Made by a program: the position numbers and the translations under genes. This document shows positions 60,898 to 64,000 of a stretch of DNA of 64,000 nucleotides, one piece after another (within the stretch, counting starts at the first letter, position 1; every line of letters begins with the position of its first letter). Source of the DNA: Paractinoplanes bogorensis (lineage in GTDB: Bacteria; Actinomycetota; Actinomycetes; Mycobacteriales; Micromonosporaceae); the NCBI RefSeq assembly GCF_018829635.1, contig NZ_JAHKKG010000010.1, forward strand, positions 1 through 64,000. The letters are read 5' to 3'. Under the pieces are notes generated by a model that worked only from the letters and a program-made list of their open reading frames with translations, was not told the origin of the DNA and ran no database searches.

Positions 60898-61820
60898 GCG
60901 GCACCGACCAGGGTGTTCGCGGCGTGGTACTCGACCGAGTCCTTGGTGAGCTCCATGAACGCCTCCTCGAGCGAGACGGTCCGGGCGGTGAGCTCGAACA
61001 GTGCGATGCCGTGCCGGGCGGCGGCCAGCCCGATCGCCCGGGCGGGCAGCCCGGTCACGCTCAGCTGCTCCGAGCCGGGCCGCCCGGAGATCTCCACGCC
61101 CGGACCGGTGAGCACCCGGCGCAGTCCGGCCGGGTCGTCGGTGGTGACGTCGACGGTGTCCCCGCCGGCCTGCAGCACCAACTCCTGCACGGTGGTGTCG
61201 GCCAGCACCCGGCCCCGGCCGACGACGATCAGGTGGTCGGCGACCAGCGCCATCTCACTCATCAGGTGCGACGAGACGAAGACCGTGCGGCCCTCGGCGG
61301 CCAGACCGGTGAGCAGGGTGCGGATCCACAGCACGCCCTCCGGGTCGAGCCCGTTGACCGGCTCGTCCAGCATGATCGTCTGGGGGTCGCCGAGCAGCGC
61401 CGCGGCGATGCCCAGCCGCTGGCCCATGCCGAGCGAGAAGGCGCCGGCGCGTTTGCGGGCGACCGCCTGCAGACCGGTCATCTCGATCACCTCGGTGACC
61501 CGGGCCCGGCCGATGCCGTGGGTGTGCGCGAGCACCATCAGGTGGTCGAACGCGGACCGGCCGGGGTGGATCGAGCGTGCCTCGAGCAGGGCCCCGACCT
61601 CGTGCAGCGGGGCGGAGTGCTCGGCGTAGCGGCGGCCGTTCACGGTCACCGTCCCGGCCGTGGGCGCGTCCAACCCGATGATCATCCGCATCGTGGTGGA
61701 CTTGCCGGCGCCGTTCGGACCCAGGAATCCGGTCACCGCCCCGGGCCGGACCGTGAAGTCCACCCCGTCGACGGCGGTCTTGTCGCCGTACCGCTTGGTC
61801 AGCTGTCGTGCCTCGATCAT
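60894..61820 (-). CDS. ABC-2 type transporter ATP-binding protein
   Basis: This encodes 308 residues. Walker A GPNGAGKST (35-43) in TGFLGPNGAGKSTTMRMIIG, signature SLGMGQRLGIA (deviating LSGGQ) and Walker B TIMLDEPVNGLDPEG. It is the first gene of an operon ATPase-permease-histidine kinase-response regulator, a layout typical of self-protecting efflux pumps responding to cell-envelope antibiotics. A GTAC palindrome pair lies 61-103 bp upstream. Confidence 0.92.
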   Translation of the reverse strand: MIEARQLTKRYGDKTAVDGVDFTVRPGAVTGFLGPNGAGKSTTMRMIIGLDAPTAGTVTVNGRRYAEHSAPLHEVGALLEARSIHPGRSAFDHLMVLAHTHGIGRARVTEVIEMTGLQAVARKRAGAFSLGMGQRLGIAAALLGDPQTIMLDEPVNGLDPEGVLWIRTLLTGLAAEGRTVFVSSHLMSEMALVADHLIVVGRGRVLADTTVQELVLQAGGDTVDVTTDDPAGLRRVLTGPGVEISGRPGSEQLSVTGLPARAIGLAAARHGIALFELTARTVSLEEAFMELTKDSVEYHAANTLVGAA

Positions 61821-61880
61821 GCTCTTCCCCCTGCTGCGTTGGTGAGGACAACGCTAGGAGCGGGCGAGCGGCGGATCGTC

Positions 61881-61923
61881 GTACCGCGGATCGATCTTCA
61901 CCGGCCCGGTGGTACCGCGGTAC
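61881..61923. promoter_or_regulatory. GTACCGCGG repeats upstream of the ABC/two-component operon
   Basis: A perfect 12-bp palindrome GTACCGCGGTAC (61912-61923) and a half-copy GTACCGCGG (61881-61889) are 31 bp apart, about three helical turns. They are candidate binding sites for the operon's own response regulator. Confidence 0.55.
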
Positions 61924-61933
61924 TACAGGGTTA

Positions 61934-61968
61934 CCCGGTCGGGGTCCGGCCCGCGAACCCCGACCGGG
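61934..61968 (-). terminator. Hairpin terminator after the GH54 gene
   Basis: CCCGGTCGGGGT and its exact complement form a 12-bp stem with an 11-base loop, five bases beyond the GH54 stop at 61974. There is no T-run. Confidence 0.75.
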
Positions 61969-61973
61969 ACCGG

Positions 61974-63785
61974 TCAGCTCAGGGCGAACTTCTGGGCCGC
62001 GCTGCCGTTGCAGTCATAGATCTGCAGCCGTACGCCGTTGGCCGTGCTGCCGCTGGGCGAGTCGAGACACCGCCCCGACTGCGGGTTGCGCAGCGAACCG
62101 TCGGCCTGCTGCTGCCACACCTGACCGCCGACGCCGTTGCAGTCCCACAGCGAGACCTGGGTGCCGTTGGCCGTGCCGTTGCCGTTGATGTCGAGGCAGC
62201 GGCCGAGCGTACGGAGGGATCCGTTGGCGTTGTGGAACCAGTGCTGGTCGACCGCGTACGACTGGCAGTCCCACAGTTGCACCGCGGTGCCGTTGCTGCC
62301 GGAGTCGTCGGCCGCCACGTCGACACACTTGCCGCCCGGGCCGAGGGTGGTTCCGCCCCCGTTTACCGCGAACTTCTGGGCGGCCGCGCCGTTGCAGTCC
62401 CAGATCTGCAGCCGTACGCCGTTGGCCGTGCTGCCGTTGGGCGAGTCCAGGCATCGGCCCGACTGCGGATTGCGCAACGAGCCGTCGGCCTGCTGCACCC
62501 ACTTCTGGCCGCCGACCCCGTTGCAGTCCCACAGTTCCAGCTGCGCCCCGCCGGCCGTGCCGTTGCCGACGATGTCGAGACACCTTCCCAGCGTACGGAG
62601 GGTGTTGTCGGCGAAGTGCTGCCAGTGCTGATCCGACCCGTACGACTGGCAGTCCCACAACTGCACGCCCGTGCCGTTGACACCGGTGTCGTCGGCGGCG
62701 ACGTCCATGCACTTGCCGCCGGGCCCGGTCACCGTGCCGCGCGGCCCGTTGGGCACGTTGGTCTGACCCGAGTAGCCGACCGACACGATGTTGGCCTGCA
62801 CGGCGTTGTCGGCCGCGTCGGTCGGGTAACCGGCGGTCATCACGCCCTCGAAGAAGGTGCCCATGTTGCGGTTGCTGTTGTCACCGCCCGTACCGAGAAT
62901 GATCGATCCCTCCTGCTTCATCGGGATGTAGCCGCCGCGGTTGGGGAGCGCACCGTTCCACCACGTGGTGAGTCCGCCCGACTGCGAGTTCCCGCCCTTG
63001 AGCGCGTACGTCGTCTGGCCGTTGTTCTTCAACAGGGCCGTCACATACGTGCTGTTGTTGCCCAGGTTCGCCGTGTTCGATCCGTTGGCGCCCTGGAACA
63101 TGCCGTTCTCGAGGTCGGCCTCGACCCACGGCCCCGACCCCGAGCAGGGCGGGAAGTAGCAGGTGGTGGCGATGCTGACCGCGTCCATGTGCCCGTTGCC
63201 GGTGTCCGCGACCTGGATCTCGGCGTTGCCGTAGTCGAAGCAGCAGTCCGAGCCGACGTGGGTGCCGCTGGCCACCATGTACATGCCCTCGGGCTGCCCG
63301 TTGACGGCCACGCCACTTCCGGCCGTACGCCGGTAGCCGTGCTGGGGCGAGATCCAGATGCCGTACACCTTGGTGCCGCCGGCCCGCACCGCGATCTCGC
63401 TGGCGTCGGCCGGATAGTCGGCCGGTCCGGCCGTGCCCGCCGGGGAGACGGTCAGGTCGTTGTGCCGCGACGTCTGGTCGTAGATCTTGGTGATGCCGCA
63501 GGTCGTGCCGTTGCAGAACGCGTCGTGGTCGGCGGCGTTGGCGTAGCCGCCGGCGGCGAGCAGCCCGACGTCGTGGGTGGCCCGGTCGGAGGCCCGGGTG
63601 AGCTGGTAGAGCGGCCCGTTGTAGGCCCCGAACAGGGCGCGGGTGGTGCTGTGGGCGGCCACGCACGGCGTACCGGCGGAACCGTAGATGTCGCACGGGA
63701 GCGGACCGGCGGCGTGGGCGGGCCCGGGGAACCCGAACAGCACGGCGGCCAGGAGGGCGAGGGGGATGAGAACACGTCTGCGCAT
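61974..63785 (-). CDS. Secreted GH54 alpha-L-arabinofuranosidase with two ricin-B lectin (CBM13) domains
   Basis: This encodes 603 residues. A signal peptide (1-25, PAHA) is followed by the ArabFuran catalytic domain (about 27-345): LPCDIYGSAGTPCVAAHSTT, RALFGAYNGPLYQLTR and SDCCFDYGNAE, the disulfide-rich pattern of GH54. Two ricin B-type beta-trefoils follow (about 350-475 and 480-603) with QxW-type repeats such as VQLWDCQS, LELWDCNG and LQIWDCNG. The nearly identical DNA of the two trefoils points to duplication. It removes arabinose from arabinoxylan or arabinan outside the cell. A promoter (63872-63900) and terminator frame it. Confidence 0.93.
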   Translation of the reverse strand: MRRRVLIPLALLAAVLFGFPGPAHAAGPLPCDIYGSAGTPCVAAHSTTRALFGAYNGPLYQLTRASDRATHDVGLLAAGGYANAADHDAFCNGTTCGITKIYDQTSRHNDLTVSPAGTAGPADYPADASEIAVRAGGTKVYGIWISPQHGYRRTAGSGVAVNGQPEGMYMVASGTHVGSDCCFDYGNAEIQVADTGNGHMDAVSIATTCYFPPCSGSGPWVEADLENGMFQGANGSNTANLGNNSTYVTALLKNNGQTTYALKGGNSQSGGLTTWWNGALPNRGGYIPMKQEGSIILGTGGDNSNRNMGTFFEGVMTAGYPTDAADNAVQANIVSVGYSGQTNVPNGPRGTVTGPGGKCMDVAADDTGVNGTGVQLWDCQSYGSDQHWQHFADNTLRTLGRCLDIVGNGTAGGAQLELWDCNGVGGQKWVQQADGSLRNPQSGRCLDSPNGSTANGVRLQIWDCNGAAAQKFAVNGGGTTLGPGGKCVDVAADDSGSNGTAVQLWDCQSYAVDQHWFHNANGSLRTLGRCLDINGNGTANGTQVSLWDCNGVGGQVWQQQADGSLRNPQSGRCLDSPSGSTANGVRLQIYDCNGSAAQKFALS

Positions 63786-63871
63786 GCTGCGCTCCTGATG
63801 AGAGGACGTTGCCTGAGCGTCTGCGGAGGGCCGGCATCGCAGACATTCAAGGTTGTCGACACCTAGAGCGG

Positions 63872-63900
63872 AAGTTACGCCTGGCGGTAGAACGCGTCAA
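63872..63900 (-). promoter_or_regulatory. Predicted promoter of the GH54 gene
   Basis: On the minus strand, TTGACG (63900-63895) and TAACTT (63877-63872) are separated by 17 bp, an almost canonical housekeeping-type promoter that shares its -10 with the promoter at 19267-19295. Confidence 0.6.
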
Positions 63901-63946
63901 TAAGCGCGTAATATTGTTTGACTTTGTTCGCTGTTAAGCGTCCGTC

Positions 63947-64000
63947 CTATTTCCGCACAGCGACCTTGCCGGTGCCGGCCGCGACGGTCACGTCGTACCT
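63947..64000 (-). CDS. C-terminal end of a gene cut by the right edge
   Basis: The last 54 bases read RYDVTVAAGTGKVAVRK and a TAG stop (63947-63949) on the minus strand. The strand-like sequence and actinomycete codon bias support coding, and the position before the GH54 promoter fits the gene order. The family cannot be told. Confidence 0.5.
   Translation of the reverse strand, partial: RYDVTVAAGTGKVAVRK

Noticed and set aside
60849..63866. 1005-residue plus-strand frame
   Set aside because: It is antisense to the ABC transporter and GH54 genes; repeats in it mirror the lectin-domain repeats.

Overview
The window comes from a GC-rich actinobacterium, most likely of the Micromonosporaceae (an Actinoplanes or Micromonospora type). 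The grounds are extreme third-position GC, many GTG/TTG starts, AfsR/BTAD regulators, a clpP pair with PopR-type operators, a CebR-type operator before a secreted mannanase, an Rv2578c-type radical SAM protein and many secreted CAZymes. The genus is inferred from style, not from a marker gene.

Bases 1-15.2 kb are accessory DNA. They hold a Shedu-type nuclease (1566-2714), the frameshifted C-terminus of a Piwi/Argonaute protein (2942-3329) and, just after it, a RecB/NucS-like nuclease (3534-5186). A 32-bp repeat brackets the Shedu segment. A MerR-like protein, a tiny membrane protein and a PIN-domain protein follow. An AT-richer insert (8286-10778) carries a DUF3644 protein, an unrecognised Cys/His-motif protein and a DUF488 protein. 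Next come a GntR regulator with a clear operator, a replication-relaxation protein and a large serine recombinase whose frame runs through the 3' end of a tRNA, the likely attachment site.

Bases 15.2-30.4 kb look chromosomal. They hold a 1290-residue secreted ThuA/sorbosone-dehydrogenase/PKD/CBM6/discoidin protein, a membrane-anchored beta-helix protein, and a siderophore-uptake locus (AraC regulator, iron box, ATPase, lipoprotein, fused double permease). An alpha/beta hydrolase, a flavin reductase, a clpP3-clpP4 operon with tandem operators and a PopR-like regulator, and a RibD/DHFR-like reductase follow.

Bases 30.9-36.0 kb are the most unusual part: three tightly coupled genes for a small CU044_2847/trypsin-co-occurring-domain protein, a trypsin fused to a CHAT-like domain that has lost both catalytic residues, and a 974-residue helical-repeat protein. 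This resembles the protease-centred bacterial conflict systems and is the best candidate here for an undescribed immune or cell-suicide module.

Bases 36.1-64 kb are chromosomal. They contain a GH5 mannanase with a CebR-type box, AraC/TetR/BTAD regulators, hydrolases, 3-hydroxybutyrate dehydrogenase, a PhyH-like dioxygenase, a GH43 enzyme, the radical SAM protein, an MFS exporter, an AlkZ-like glycosylase and a transmembrane Ser/Thr kinase. A four-gene ABC-transporter/two-component operon and a GH54 arabinofuranosidase with two ricin-B lectin domains close the region. A 17-residue gene end lies at the right edge. GH5, GH43, GH54 and the ThuA/dehydrogenase protein together suggest growth on plant mannan and arabinan.
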